From a virus, in IMG/VR virus record IMGVR_UViG_3300048029_000266, positions 1 to 64,000 of that record: DNA of 64,000 nt; one strand, given 5' to 3'. Positions 57,974 through 64,000 of the stretch are shown in pieces. The position numbers and the translations under genes are program-made. Positions within the stretch are counted from its first letter, which is position 1; every line of letters begins with the position of its first letter. The notes under the pieces were generated by a model, which was not told the origin of the DNA, made no database searches, and saw only the letters and a program-made list of their open reading frames with translations.

Positions 57974-58636
57974 TTATTTTAATACAGTTACATCTAACTG
58001 ACCTTGATCAGCTATTTTGTAAATATATAAATAAAATGGTTTACTACCAGAAATAATTTTTTGTGTAGTTCCAACTATCTCAGATAATGACAGCTGTTTA
58101 GGATTACTTGGTGCTGTACCAGCTTGCGCTAATAACATATTAGCTGCTAGATATACAGTATCTTTAGAATTTATTATAGTTTGATTTGGATACTTAGCTG
58201 TAATTGTTTTTATATCAACTCTTGAAAGTAATAAATTAAATGTAAGATTTTGTGTTGTATTACTATTTACAAACAAAATATCTCTTAATGTACCATCAGT
58301 ATTACTATCAAATACTTTTAAAAAACTACTACCTGTTTCTGTAGTATACAAAACATTTTTAAAAATATTAATACCACCACCTTGTGTATCTTCTGTATTT
58401 ACTATAACTGTAGGTGTTTGTGGACTTAATACAGATGATGCCGTTGATTGATTAGGCGTGACTTGAGAGCCTTGTGTTTGTGGTGCTGGTCTTGAAGATG
58501 TTGTTACTTGTGAAGATACTGGTGAATAGGATGGCTTTGGAATAAAACGAGAACCCGATCTGTCAAGTTCTACTTCACTAATTTTACGAGTTCTATCTGT
58601 CTCGTATCTGCTTCTATTTTTTTCATATTCTGCCAT
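57974..58636 (-). CDS. Structural protein with Ser/Thr/Pro/Gln linker
   Basis: This 220-residue protein has a charged helical N-terminus (residues 1-30), a Ser/Thr/Pro/Gln-rich stretch (about residues 35-80), and a beta-rich C-terminal domain ('LYTTETGSSFLKVFDSNTDGTLRDILFVNSN'). The layout is that of a virion protein with a flexible linker. It overlaps the DUF5675 gene by 14 bases. No family is recognised. Confidence 0.6.
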   Translation of the reverse strand: MAEYEKNRSRYETDRTRKISEVELDRSGSRFIPKPSYSPVSSQVTTSSRPAPQTQGSQVTPNQSTASSVLSPQTPTVIVNTEDTQGGGINIFKNVLYTTETGSSFLKVFDSNTDGTLRDILFVNSNTTQNLTFNLLLSRVDIKTITAKYPNQTIINSKDTVYLAANMLLAQAGTAPSNPKQLSLSEIVGTTQKIISGSKPFYLYIYKIADQGQLDVTVLK

Positions 58637-59099
58637 CGTAATCTATATACTCTATTGTTACCTTCTCACCATTATCTATAGCCTTTGCAATTTTTGGATA
58701 AATTCGTCTATACGCATTGACACTTTTTCCAACAAATCCGTCTTTAATAATGGTATTGTTTTCTTGGGAATCTCCAACAATAAGACAGCCACTAGTATGT
58801 TCATCAGTATTTCCAGTATGTATAAGAATAAACTCAAAACCAGGCACATCAACGATATGAAGCATACCAATGTGTATATCAGAATATTTTTTAGAGTATC
58901 TTTTATGAAATCCACCTTCCTTTCTTAATTCAATATTATAAATACCAGCAGGTATTCTTGTTTCACCTTTAACTTTTAAAACTCTTTTTTCGTCCTCTAA
59001 AGTATAACATAAAAACTGATTACCCAAATCATTAACCTCAAAAAGCAGACCGTTAGTAGAGTCTGCTTCTGAGTTATACCTTAATACTTTAAGTTTCAT
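58623..59099 (-). CDS. DUF5675 protein (possible peptidoglycan-active)
   Basis: This 158-residue protein has the DUF5675 layout: 'GLLFEVNDLGNQFLCYTLED', 'GETRIPAGIYNIEL', 'FILIHTGNTDEHTSGCLIVG' and a helical C-terminus. The HTGN...SGC motif places a His and a Cys as in L,D-transpeptidase-like folds, so a peptidoglycan-related or protease activity is plausible but unproven. It lies among structural genes near the lysis set. Confidence 0.72.
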   Translation of the reverse strand: MKLKVLRYNSEADSTNGLLFEVNDLGNQFLCYTLEDEKRVLKVKGETRIPAGIYNIELRKEGGFHKRYSKKYSDIHIGMLHIVDVPGFEFILIHTGNTDEHTSGCLIVGDSQENNTIIKDGFVGKSVNAYRRIYPKIAKAIDNGEKVTIEYIDYDGRI

Positions 59100-59100
59100 A

Positions 59101-59508
59101 TTATGCGTCTAGCGCATCGCAAAGTAAAAACTGCGCTTTTTGTGCAGCTGTTGCAGCATCTAAATCCAAATTATTAGAAGCATCTCCTACACCATCAATT
59201 TTAACTGGTGAAAAGAATCCTTCTCCTGGTTTTAAATCTGCAATAATATCTCCGTCAGGTTTAACAGATATAGCATAATCTGTATCTACATTTTTTACAA
59301 AAGTATAAAGTCTATCTTTATTTGTTAAATTAGCTAAGTTTATTTGATCATCACCCGTTCCTACTAAAACTTCACCTGTAGTTAAAGATTCTCCTGTAGT
59401 ATGAGATTGTGATATAAAACTAGGATTAAAAGAAAATACAATACTACCGTTTTGATCTGTTAATGTAAAAGATCCTGATACCTGTACGTTTAGTGCTTGT
59501 GTCGCCAT
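59101..59508 (-). CDS. Small beta-rich virion protein
   Basis: This 135-residue protein has no hydrophobic segments and reads as beta strands: 'ALNVQVSGSFTLTDQNGSIVFSFN', then 'RLYTFVKNVDTDYAISVKPDGDIIADLKPGEGFFSPV'. The 'KN.D.~..v.~.....d.i..L.PGE.f' core is shared with the gene at 59527 and, more weakly, with the one at 25647. Probably a tail or capsid appendage. Confidence 0.65.
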   Translation of the reverse strand: MATQALNVQVSGSFTLTDQNGSIVFSFNPSFISQSHTTGESLTTGEVLVGTGDDQINLANLTNKDRLYTFVKNVDTDYAISVKPDGDIIADLKPGEGFFSPVKIDGVGDASNNLDLDAATAAQKAQFLLCDALDA

Positions 59509-59526
59509 TTTATATAATTTTTAAAA

Positions 59527-59916
59527 TTATGCTGCTGAATCTATTTCTACAGCAAAATATTCAACTGTTACAACTCCTGTGTTTGCACGAGCTGTTGTTG
59601 CTCCTGCTCCTCTAATAATAGTAAATAAAAATTCACCTGGCTCTAAAACGCCAATAACATCATTATCACTAGATGCACCATCATATACTGTTACGTAATT
59701 AGTATCATCCATGTTTTTAACGTAAATTATTTTACCATAACCAGGAGAAGACATAATTGTTGCGTCTGAACCTGTTGGTACATCAATACGTCCTGATGCA
59801 ATTTGATCAACACCAGTAATATTTAACGAGAAATTAGAAGACTGGGCTTGACTATATCCTGTGCCAGATGAAGCCGTTATATTTAAACTACCATTAAATG
59901 TATAATTTTGTGCCAT
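59527..59916 (-). CDS. Small beta-rich virion protein, paralogue
   Basis: This 129-residue protein begins MAQNYTFNGSLNITASSG and carries 'GKIIYVKNMDDTNYVTVYDGASSDNDVIGVLEPGEFLFTII', paralogous to 59101-59508. A TATATTTG box with a 15-base A/T leader precedes it, the same arrangement as the small virion gene at 988, so both may be expressed from late promoters of one type. Confidence 0.67.
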   Translation of the reverse strand: MAQNYTFNGSLNITASSGTGYSQAQSSNFSLNITGVDQIASGRIDVPTGSDATIMSSPGYGKIIYVKNMDDTNYVTVYDGASSDNDVIGVLEPGEFLFTIIRGAGATTARANTGVVTVEYFAVEIDSAA

Positions 59917-59931
59917 CTTATTATTTTTTTA

Positions 59932-59939
59932 CAAATATA
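59932..59939 (-). promoter_or_regulatory. Bacteroidota -7 box (TATATTTG)
   Basis: TATATTTG on the minus strand ends 15 bases before the ATG at 59916, with a TTTTTTT-like A/T leader between. No TTG is found at the -33 position. Its spacing matches that of the promoter at 1268. Confidence 0.55.
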
Positions 59940-59944
59940 ATTAA

Positions 59945-60157
59945 TTAATAGGAATTATCTTCATTACTAGGTATATTTTGTTCAAAACCAGAAGATGGTG
60001 TAGCAGCTTGTCCGTGTGTTGTACCAGCCATATAGCCTAATTGACCATTATATACATGAGTATGATAGCCAACTAAACCTAGTGTAGCTCCATAATCTAA
60101 TGCCTCTTGAACATTGTCAAATAAAGGCACGTTATCTATTGTAGTTATTATAGGCAC
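59945..60157 (-). CDS. Small protein with GYHTH and GYMAG-TH motifs
   Basis: This 70-residue protein contains 'IDNVPLFDNVQEALDYGATLGLVGYHTHVYNGQLGYMAGTTHG'. Similar short proteins are widespread in marine phages; the paired His motifs suggest a metal or structural role. Function unknown. It starts on the final base of the previous stop. Confidence 0.65.
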   Translation of the reverse strand: MPIITTIDNVPLFDNVQEALDYGATLGLVGYHTHVYNGQLGYMAGTTHGQAATPSSGFEQNIPSNEDNSY

Positions 60158-60411
60158 TATAAAATTGATTTTAATTCAGCACACTTTTCGTACTCTTCTA
60201 ATTCTATAAAATAATCTATTAACTGATTTATAGTATCATTCCAACCTTCATCTGACTGTATGTCTTCTGGATGAAATGCTAAATAAACCGATCCTTCTTT
60301 TGTAGTTAGTAAATCATCTAAAGTAACATCTCCCATAAGAATATCATAAGCATTATTCATTGCTATATTTAACTCTTGTTGTTCGATATTATCTTTATGA
60401 ATGTTGTTCAT
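60157..60411 (-). CDS. Small acidic helical protein
   Basis: This 84-residue, acidic protein ends with 'WNDTINQLIDYFIELEEYEKCAELKSIL', a C-terminal motif recognised in several phage proteins of unknown role. It overlaps the basic protein upstream by 17 bases. It may work as a partner of the basic proteins around it, but this is only suggested by charge. Confidence 0.6.
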   Translation of the reverse strand: MNNIHKDNIEQQELNIAMNNAYDILMGDVTLDDLLTTKEGSVYLAFHPEDIQSDEGWNDTINQLIDYFIELEEYEKCAELKSIL

Positions 60412-60709
60412 TTAATCTAGACATTCTTGCACCACAACAGCACATATTTTTTTTAGACATCTGTCCTCTATAATTACCTCCACTAGAGTATCTACTAACT
60501 CTACCTTTTTTATTTTTTTCTCTTTTAGCTTTAGCTTTATCTGCTTTACTTAATTGACTCCAAGTCTTAGGCGTTTTTTTACTAACCTTTTTAGTAGGTC
60601 TAAAAGTATTTTCACCTCCACTATAATCTTTTTTACCAGACGGAGTTCGCCAGTCTTCTTTAAACCATCTTTTTAAAGCTAAGCCTTTCGCTGTTTTACG
60701 TACCGCCAT
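60395..60709 (-). CDS. Highly basic DUF5872-like protein
   Basis: This 104-residue protein contains 'GLALKRWFKEDWRTPSGKKDYSGGENTFRPTKKVSKKTPKTWSQLSKADKAKAKREKNKKGR', the pattern of DUF5872, seen in marine phages. A C-terminal Cys cluster (MCCCGARMSRL) suggests metal binding. It ends -EQHS, close to the -QHD end of its neighbours. A packaged, nucleic-acid-binding role is likely by composition. Confidence 0.7.
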   Translation of the reverse strand: MAVRKTAKGLALKRWFKEDWRTPSGKKDYSGGENTFRPTKKVSKKTPKTWSQLSKADKAKAKREKNKKGRVSRYSSGGNYRGQMSKKNMCCCGARMSRLNEQHS

Positions 60710-60711
60710 AA

Positions 60712-60876
60712 TTAATCGTGTTGGAACCTCATTCCTTGCGCCGCTTTCTTTTTAGATTTATTACCCCAATTAGCAGCTCCTTTTTTTCTACACTTTGCCA
60801 AAGCTCCACTTGCATAAGCTGAAGGCCATACTTTATATCTTGACTTTACTTTATGATAACATGCGTCTTTTGCCAT
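60712..60876 (-). CDS. 54-residue basic protein with QHD C-terminus
   Basis: The ATG is at 60876-60874 and the frame ends two bases before the DUF5872-like gene. It reads 'KDACYHKVKSRYKVWPSAYASGALAKCRKKGAANWGNK', a family I know from marine phages, with two conserved Cys and a Lys/Arg-rich body. It ends -RFQHD. The tight spacing and conserved core make this a confident gene despite its length. Confidence 0.72.
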   Translation of the reverse strand: MAKDACYHKVKSRYKVWPSAYASGALAKCRKKGAANWGNKSKKKAAQGMRFQHD

Positions 60877-60877
60877 T

Positions 60878-61006
60878 TTATTTATTTTTAGGTTTTGTGT
60901 GTTTGTAACCCTTCTTTTTTAATTCCATGTGCTTTGCATATGTATTAGCCTTGATACCCTTACCAGCTCTACTATACATCATATGTGGTTTGAATTTTTT
61001 AGCCAT
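60878..61006 (-). CDS. 42-residue Lys-rich protein
   Basis: The ATG at 61006-61004 opens a frame 'KKFKPHMMYSRAGKGIKANTYAKHMELKKKGYKHTKPK' that fits between two genes with one-base and two-base gaps. About one third is Lys. It belongs to the same cluster of small basic proteins as its neighbours; probably binds DNA or is packaged. No family is named. Confidence 0.62.
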   Translation of the reverse strand: MAKKFKPHMMYSRAGKGIKANTYAKHMELKKKGYKHTKPKNK

Positions 61007-61008
61007 AA

Positions 61009-61320
61009 TTAATCGTGTTGTGTGTAACGACAACCTGAATTGCAGTTCCACTTTCTTAATGATTTATTAATTCTTGAATTAGGATCTCTTCTTGTTTTAG
61101 CAGACGTAAGTTTCTTTTTCATTCCTTTCATACGAGAACAAAAAGATTTTCTACGCTTAGCAGCTTTAGATCCTTTTTTTAACTTAGAAGGTTTTGTAGT
61201 AACAGCAGACTTTAACTTAGAACCAGGATTTGCTTTTCTGTAAGAAGCAATACCTTTTTTGTTAAGTCCACCAGACTTAGACTTACCTTCTTTTCTTTGC
61301 CATGCAGGTGTTTTTGCCAT
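61009..61320 (-). CDS. DUF6321-like basic protein with QHD C-terminus
   Basis: This 103-residue protein begins MAKTPAWQRKEGKSKSGGLNKKGIASYRKANPGSKLKSAVT and carries 'SFCSRMKGMKKKLTSAKTRRDPNSRINKSLRKWNC', matching the DUF6321 pattern of marine phages. It is rich in Lys, Arg and Cys and ends -YTQHD. Function unknown; the group looks like packaged, DNA-associated proteins. Confidence 0.72.
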   Translation of the reverse strand: MAKTPAWQRKEGKSKSGGLNKKGIASYRKANPGSKLKSAVTTKPSKLKKGSKAAKRRKSFCSRMKGMKKKLTSAKTRRDPNSRINKSLRKWNCNSGCRYTQHD

Positions 61321-61321
61321 T

Positions 61322-61741
61322 TTATTTTACTTCAGTATTATTCTTTTTGCTGCTCCCACCGAAGAAAAAGTCAATAATAGTATTAACTTTAGCTGACATT
61401 GCTCCAAAGATACTAGAAATAAAAGTAATTTCAAACTCACCAAGATTAATAGTACCTTTTACAAAGTAATTAAACATAACATAACTTATTCCAAAATAAG
61501 CTACAGTAAATAGTGTTGCAAGTATTTTCTGTATAATAGCATCATCTTTATACATATCTCTTGCAGACTTTCTGTCTTCTACTTCCTTAGCAAAAGCTTC
61601 ACGTTCTGCTTCTAATAAAAGTTTTTGTAATTCAATTTTAGCCTGATCTCTTTCTTTATCAGTTGTAATTACTTTATCTAAAATTCCTTCAGCATTGTCT
61701 AATACTTTACTAAACAATCCATTTAATATATTAAGAGCCAC
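61322..61741 (-). CDS. Holin (3-TM family)
   Basis: This 139-residue protein has an N-terminal helical part (LDKVITTDKERDQAKIELQKLLLEAEREAFAKEVEDRKSARDMY), then hydrophobic segments at about residues 75-95 and 97-120. The last, 'FEITFISSIFGAMSAKVNTIIDFFFGGSSKK', ends basic. This is the layout of the 3-TM holin family. It would form membrane holes at lysis; the DUF5675 and lysozyme proteins are candidate partners. Overlaps the Cys-rich gene by 11 bases. Confidence 0.75.
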   Translation of the reverse strand: MALNILNGLFSKVLDNAEGILDKVITTDKERDQAKIELQKLLLEAEREAFAKEVEDRKSARDMYKDDAIIQKILATLFTVAYFGISYVMFNYFVKGTINLGEFEITFISSIFGAMSAKVNTIIDFFFGGSSKKNNTEVK

Positions 61742-61991
61742 AGTTTTCGCAATCTTCTTGATTAGTTATATCACATTTAGGTTGTTCAGATTCTTCTAAG
61801 CTTTTAGTCCATGCTTCAAAAAAACTTGCATCATTTTCGTTAGGAGCATGACACTCGCAATTTTCTTTTAAACATATGCCTTCTGAATCACAACAAGTGC
61901 ACAAAGGTTTTCCACAACAAACATTTAAAGCTTCATCATCTTTCATATTTCTAGTATAATCGTAATAATATTTTGATTTATTTACAGCCAT
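61731..61991 (-). CDS. Cysteine-rich small protein
   Basis: This 86-residue protein has about twelve Cys (CCGKPLCTCCDSEGICLKENCEC, then 'CDITNQEDCENCGS'), suggesting zinc or disulfide cross-links. It has no hydrophobic segment or obvious signal peptide. It sits between the holin and the spanin-like gene, so it may affect envelope disruption; the function is unknown. Confidence 0.58.
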   Translation of the reverse strand: MAVNKSKYYYDYTRNMKDDEALNVCCGKPLCTCCDSEGICLKENCECHAPNENDASFFEAWTKSLEESEQPKCDITNQEDCENCGS

Positions 61992-62196
61992 TTAATTTAG
62001 CTATTTCTTTTTCTAATTCTATAATTCTATCATCATTTTCATTAATGACTTTTATTTTCTTTTCTAGTCTACGATCTAAAACCTGTATGTCTTCTTCTAA
62101 TTGACCTATTTGACTATAAGCTATACCCATAGTAAATATAATACCAATTATCCATATTATATTACCAATAGATATAGTAAAATCTTTTTGCATCAT
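61978..62196 (-). CDS. Spanin-like membrane-anchored coiled coil
   Basis: This 72-residue protein begins with one transmembrane segment (about residues 8-30) and continues with a charged coiled coil (LEEDIQVLDRRLEKKIKVINENDDRIIELEKEIAKL). This resembles an inner-membrane spanin or Rz-like protein. It follows the 78-residue protein with reversed arrangement. The role in lysis is inferred from topology and neighbours. Confidence 0.58.
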   Translation of the reverse strand: MMQKDFTISIGNIIWIIGIIFTMGIAYSQIGQLEEDIQVLDRRLEKKIKVINENDDRIIELEKEIAKLNGCK

Positions 62197-62429
62197 GAGC
62201 CCAAAAACATTTTAGCTAAAGCAGCTGCTACTATACCATACAAAACCCATATAGCTTTTACTAGTACTTTTCTAGCAGACGTATTTTTATTTACTCTTGC
62301 GGTTACACCATTGTCTGGATTTAATAAATGCTCAGTAAGCATATCTAATTTTTGATCCATCTTATCTAGCTTTTTATCTATTTCATCCATGCGCATTTGC
62401 ATTACTGCTATTTCTTTATCAGTAGCCAT
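62193..62429 (-). CDS. Coiled-coil protein with C-terminal membrane segment
   Basis: This 78-residue protein has a helical coiled coil (MQMRMDEIDKKLDKMDQKLDMLTEHL) and one C-terminal hydrophobic segment (VLVKAIWVLYGIVAAALAKMFLG), the XhlA-type topology of small lysis proteins. It overlaps the next gene by four bases. With the gene at 61978 it may form a lysis-related membrane pair. Confidence 0.6.
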   Translation of the reverse strand: MATDKEIAVMQMRMDEIDKKLDKMDQKLDMLTEHLLNPDNGVTARVNKNTSARKVLVKAIWVLYGIVAAALAKMFLGS

Positions 62430-63130
62430 TATATTCTACTTATTAAAAAGTCTTCAATGTCAGATATATCGCTACTAGATAAATCGCCATTGTATATTAA
62501 TAATTCATTTATGTAACCATTGTATTGTACACCGCTGTAAGTACCACTTCCTATTTGATTAACATCAAAAATACTTGATATTAAAGAGTTTCTAGTACCA
62601 ACTTGTGTTTTATTAAACCTTACAGTTATAGTTCCTGTACCATCCCTAACAACAGTCATTACAAATTCTCCACTTGGATAAGATTGTGATAATGCATTAA
62701 TATCGTAATTAACGCCATTAAATCTAAAACTAATTCTAGTTGGACTAGATCCTCTATATACTTTTATTAAGTCATTTAAAGCCCTACCAATTACACCGTC
62801 ATTAGACAATGTTTGTGACTCATCAGGATCTATTACTAAAAACATAGTAAATTTTTGCAAATTTATTGTAGTCATTTGCAATATGTGAGTGCCGTCAAAA
62901 TATACTTTGTTTCCAATTTTTTGTGGCTGTGTGCTTGATGACGGAGAAAACAAATCGTAAGAAGCAGACAGTGAGCTATGATTTGGCCAACTTCTTACAT
63001 CAGAACCAGATACAAATTGATTATCTCTTTCGTGCCATGTAAGTAATCCAGACACAGTTAATGGGTCAATGTATACTATGTCTTCAAAAACATAGTCAGG
63101 AGTCAATAATGTATTCATAACACCCATCAT
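62429..63130 (-). CDS. LamG/concanavalin-like tail or fibre protein
   Basis: I start at the ATG at 63130, which overlaps the previous stop as ATGA (233 residues); an earlier ATG at 63172 would overlap by 46 bases. The protein is a jelly-roll fold: 'TVSGLLTWHERDNQFVSGSDVRSWPNHS', 'NKVYFDGTHILQM', 'FTMFLVIDPD', and 'YNGYINELLIYNGDLSSSDISDIEDFL' at the end. LamG domains bind glycans. It lies in a cluster of surface-type genes. Confidence 0.75.
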   Translation of the reverse strand: MMGVMNTLLTPDYVFEDIVYIDPLTVSGLLTWHERDNQFVSGSDVRSWPNHSSLSASYDLFSPSSSTQPQKIGNKVYFDGTHILQMTTINLQKFTMFLVIDPDESQTLSNDGVIGRALNDLIKVYRGSSPTRISFRFNGVNYDINALSQSYPSGEFVMTVVRDGTGTITVRFNKTQVGTRNSLISSIFDVNQIGSGTYSGVQYNGYINELLIYNGDLSSSDISDIEDFLISRI

Positions 63131-63498
63131 ACCATTAACTTTGATCCTTGTGGAGCTATGTAACATACACACGATCCTGTTGCTACTCTAACATAATCCC
63201 ATTTACCGTAAATAGTAACACCTTTAGGAAATACATATGATGGTGTTATTTGATTTGCTGGTACTGCTGTACCAAACTCTGTGTCATGCGCTAACTCATC
63301 GCTTCTTGTAGATATAGAACCTATATTGCCGTCTAAATTGTGTAAGGCTGCAAATGTTGTATCTTCAAACATGGTTATAGAAATAACATATACTGTGCAA
63401 TCGTTAGGTGTTGCATCATACACACCTGAAGATGCAAGTAAATATGCAGATCCATATTGACCTAACGCTGCATTGTATAAGTCATTTGTATTAGCCAT
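63127..63498 (-). CDS. Small virion protein
   Basis: This 123-residue protein starts MANTNDLYNAALGQYGSAYLLASSGVYDATPN. It has 'CTVYVISITMFEDTTFAALHNLDGNIG' and a C-terminal 'VFPKGVTIYGKWDYVRVATGSCVCYIAPQG', similar in order to the protein at 988. Probably a tail or fibre-tip protein. It overlaps the LamG gene as ATGA. Confidence 0.65.
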   Translation of the reverse strand: MANTNDLYNAALGQYGSAYLLASSGVYDATPNDCTVYVISITMFEDTTFAALHNLDGNIGSISTRSDELAHDTEFGTAVPANQITPSYVFPKGVTIYGKWDYVRVATGSCVCYIAPQGSKLMV

Positions 63499-63863
63499 TA
63501 GAATTTATAATTTTTATATTCAAGACCCATAAATGAATGTACGCCATTACCTTCTAAATCTATTCTGTACTCTGACCAGCCATCAGGCTCAACATAAGAT
63601 AAAACCTCTGCTTCTGCATCAACAGGCTCTAAACCTTTCCACAATACATCTACGTGGTATTTATCAGATAGTACAGGTGCTTTTGTTTGCTCACCACTTT
63701 CGTTGTACTCGCCTTGCTCTAAAACAATATAGCCAAGTCTAACTACACAATGATTGTGCGAAGGCACTACATCACCTAATTCTGTTGTTGTTGTTCCTAA
63801 AGCAGCTATCATATCATCTGCTTGTACTGAACTATTAAATTCGTATTTTCCTATTTTATTCAT
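63498..63863 (-). CDS. Conserved marine-phage structural protein
   Basis: This 121-residue protein reads 'GKYEFNSSVQADDMIAAL', 'HNHCVVRLGYIVLEQGEYNESGEQTKAPVLSDKYHVDVLWKGLE' and 'WSEYRIDLEGNGVHSFMGLEYKNYKF'. The 'yHVDVLW..l' and 'GvHsFmG.~Y' motifs recur in marine-phage structural proteins. Function unknown. The gene overlaps its neighbour by one base. Confidence 0.68.
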   Translation of the reverse strand: MNKIGKYEFNSSVQADDMIAALGTTTTELGDVVPSHNHCVVRLGYIVLEQGEYNESGEQTKAPVLSDKYHVDVLWKGLEPVDAEAEVLSYVEPDGWSEYRIDLEGNGVHSFMGLEYKNYKF

Positions 63864-63864
63864 T

Positions 63865-64000
63865 TTATAAACTTGTTAGTGTTACTAATTCACTATCGCT
63901 TAATGCTTCTTTATATACTCTTATGGCTTTGCATTTACCATGGAAAGGGTTAGTTCCACCCCAATCAAAAGATAAATTGTTAAGTCCACTAGGCATAGTG
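63865..64000 (-). CDS. LamG-like protein C-terminus (partial)
   Basis: The frame runs off the right edge and ends with a stop at 63867-63865. The visible part (LNNLSFDWGGTNPFHGKCKAIRVYKEALSDSELVTLTSL) is the terminal strand-and-helix pattern of LamG/concanavalin-type tail proteins ('f.G..k.irVYkeaLsdsEl..Lts'). Expect a large tail or fibre protein beyond this window. Confidence 0.68.
   Translation of the reverse strand, partial: TMPSGLNNLSFDWGGTNPFHGKCKAIRVYKEALSDSELVTLTSL

Noticed and set aside
1-64000. tRNA genes, CRISPR arrays, integrase, insertion sequences
   Set aside because: No cloverleaf-like gene, no regularly spaced repeats, no tyrosine or serine recombinase motif and no transposase was seen; the phage appears lytic within this window.

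Overview
This window is a dense, AT-rich segment of a tailed-phage genome. Nearly every base is coding, genes commonly overlap by 1-50 bases (ATGA or TAATG junctions), and I found no tRNA, rRNA, integrase, insertion sequence or CRISPR array. Several lines point to a host in the Bacteroidota, probably a marine flavobacterium. Many operons are preceded by the Bacteroidota promoter signature (TTTG or TTG, about 19-20 bases, then TAnnTTTG), most starts lack a clear Shine-Dalgarno sequence, and the virion module resembles that of crAss-like podoviruses (ring proteins, a very long nozzle-like protein, and a giant cargo protein with an RNA polymerase DxDGD motif). No DNA polymerase is present, so the genome must extend beyond the window, and genes run off both ends.

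Layout. (1) 1-42,809, minus strand: the virion module, read right to left. It starts with small head or accessory genes (42.8-40.0 kb), a repeat-containing fibre-like protein (40.0-37.3 kb), a small membrane protein, large terminase (37.0-35.2), portal (35.2-32.9), scaffold-like protein (32.9-31.9), major capsid (31.8-30.2) and two paralogous decoration-like proteins. Connector or ring-type proteins follow (28.2-24.7), then the 1880-residue nozzle-like protein (24.7-19.0), a Gly/Ala-rich internal protein, two lysozyme-fold proteins (17.5-14.2), an uncharacterised cargo protein and a 3668-residue giant protein with HExxH and DLDGD motifs (12.3-1.3). A carbohydrate-binding-like tail protein is cut by the left edge. 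(2) 42,810-42,995: divergent control region. (3) 42,996-56,415, plus strand: early/replication operon. It begins with a gene followed by a 292-base non-coding leader that holds a complete type III hammerhead ribozyme. About 15 small uncharacterised genes follow, then a DUF932 protein, a YubB-like protein, DnaB helicase, a HU/IHF-like protein, a recombination-associated protein, a DUF669/SSB-like protein, RusA resolvase, a DnaA domain IV-like protein, an Nmad1-like protein and a radical SAM protein. (4) 56,433-64,000, minus strand: a metallophosphoesterase, a DUF5675 protein, small beta-rich virion-type proteins, a cluster of very basic small proteins, a holin and spanin-like lysis set, and LamG-type fibre proteins running off the right edge.

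How it works together (inference). If the giant protein is a virion RNA polymerase, as in crAss-like phages, it would enter the cell with the genome and could transcribe early genes; host-type TAnnTTTG promoters then serve other units. Five minus-strand genes have the -7 box exactly four bases before ATG, so their mRNAs are probably leaderless. The most striking non-protein feature is the self-cleaving ribozyme at 43,475-43,529. It would cut the rightward transcript between the first and second genes and leave a structured 5' end on the replication mRNA.
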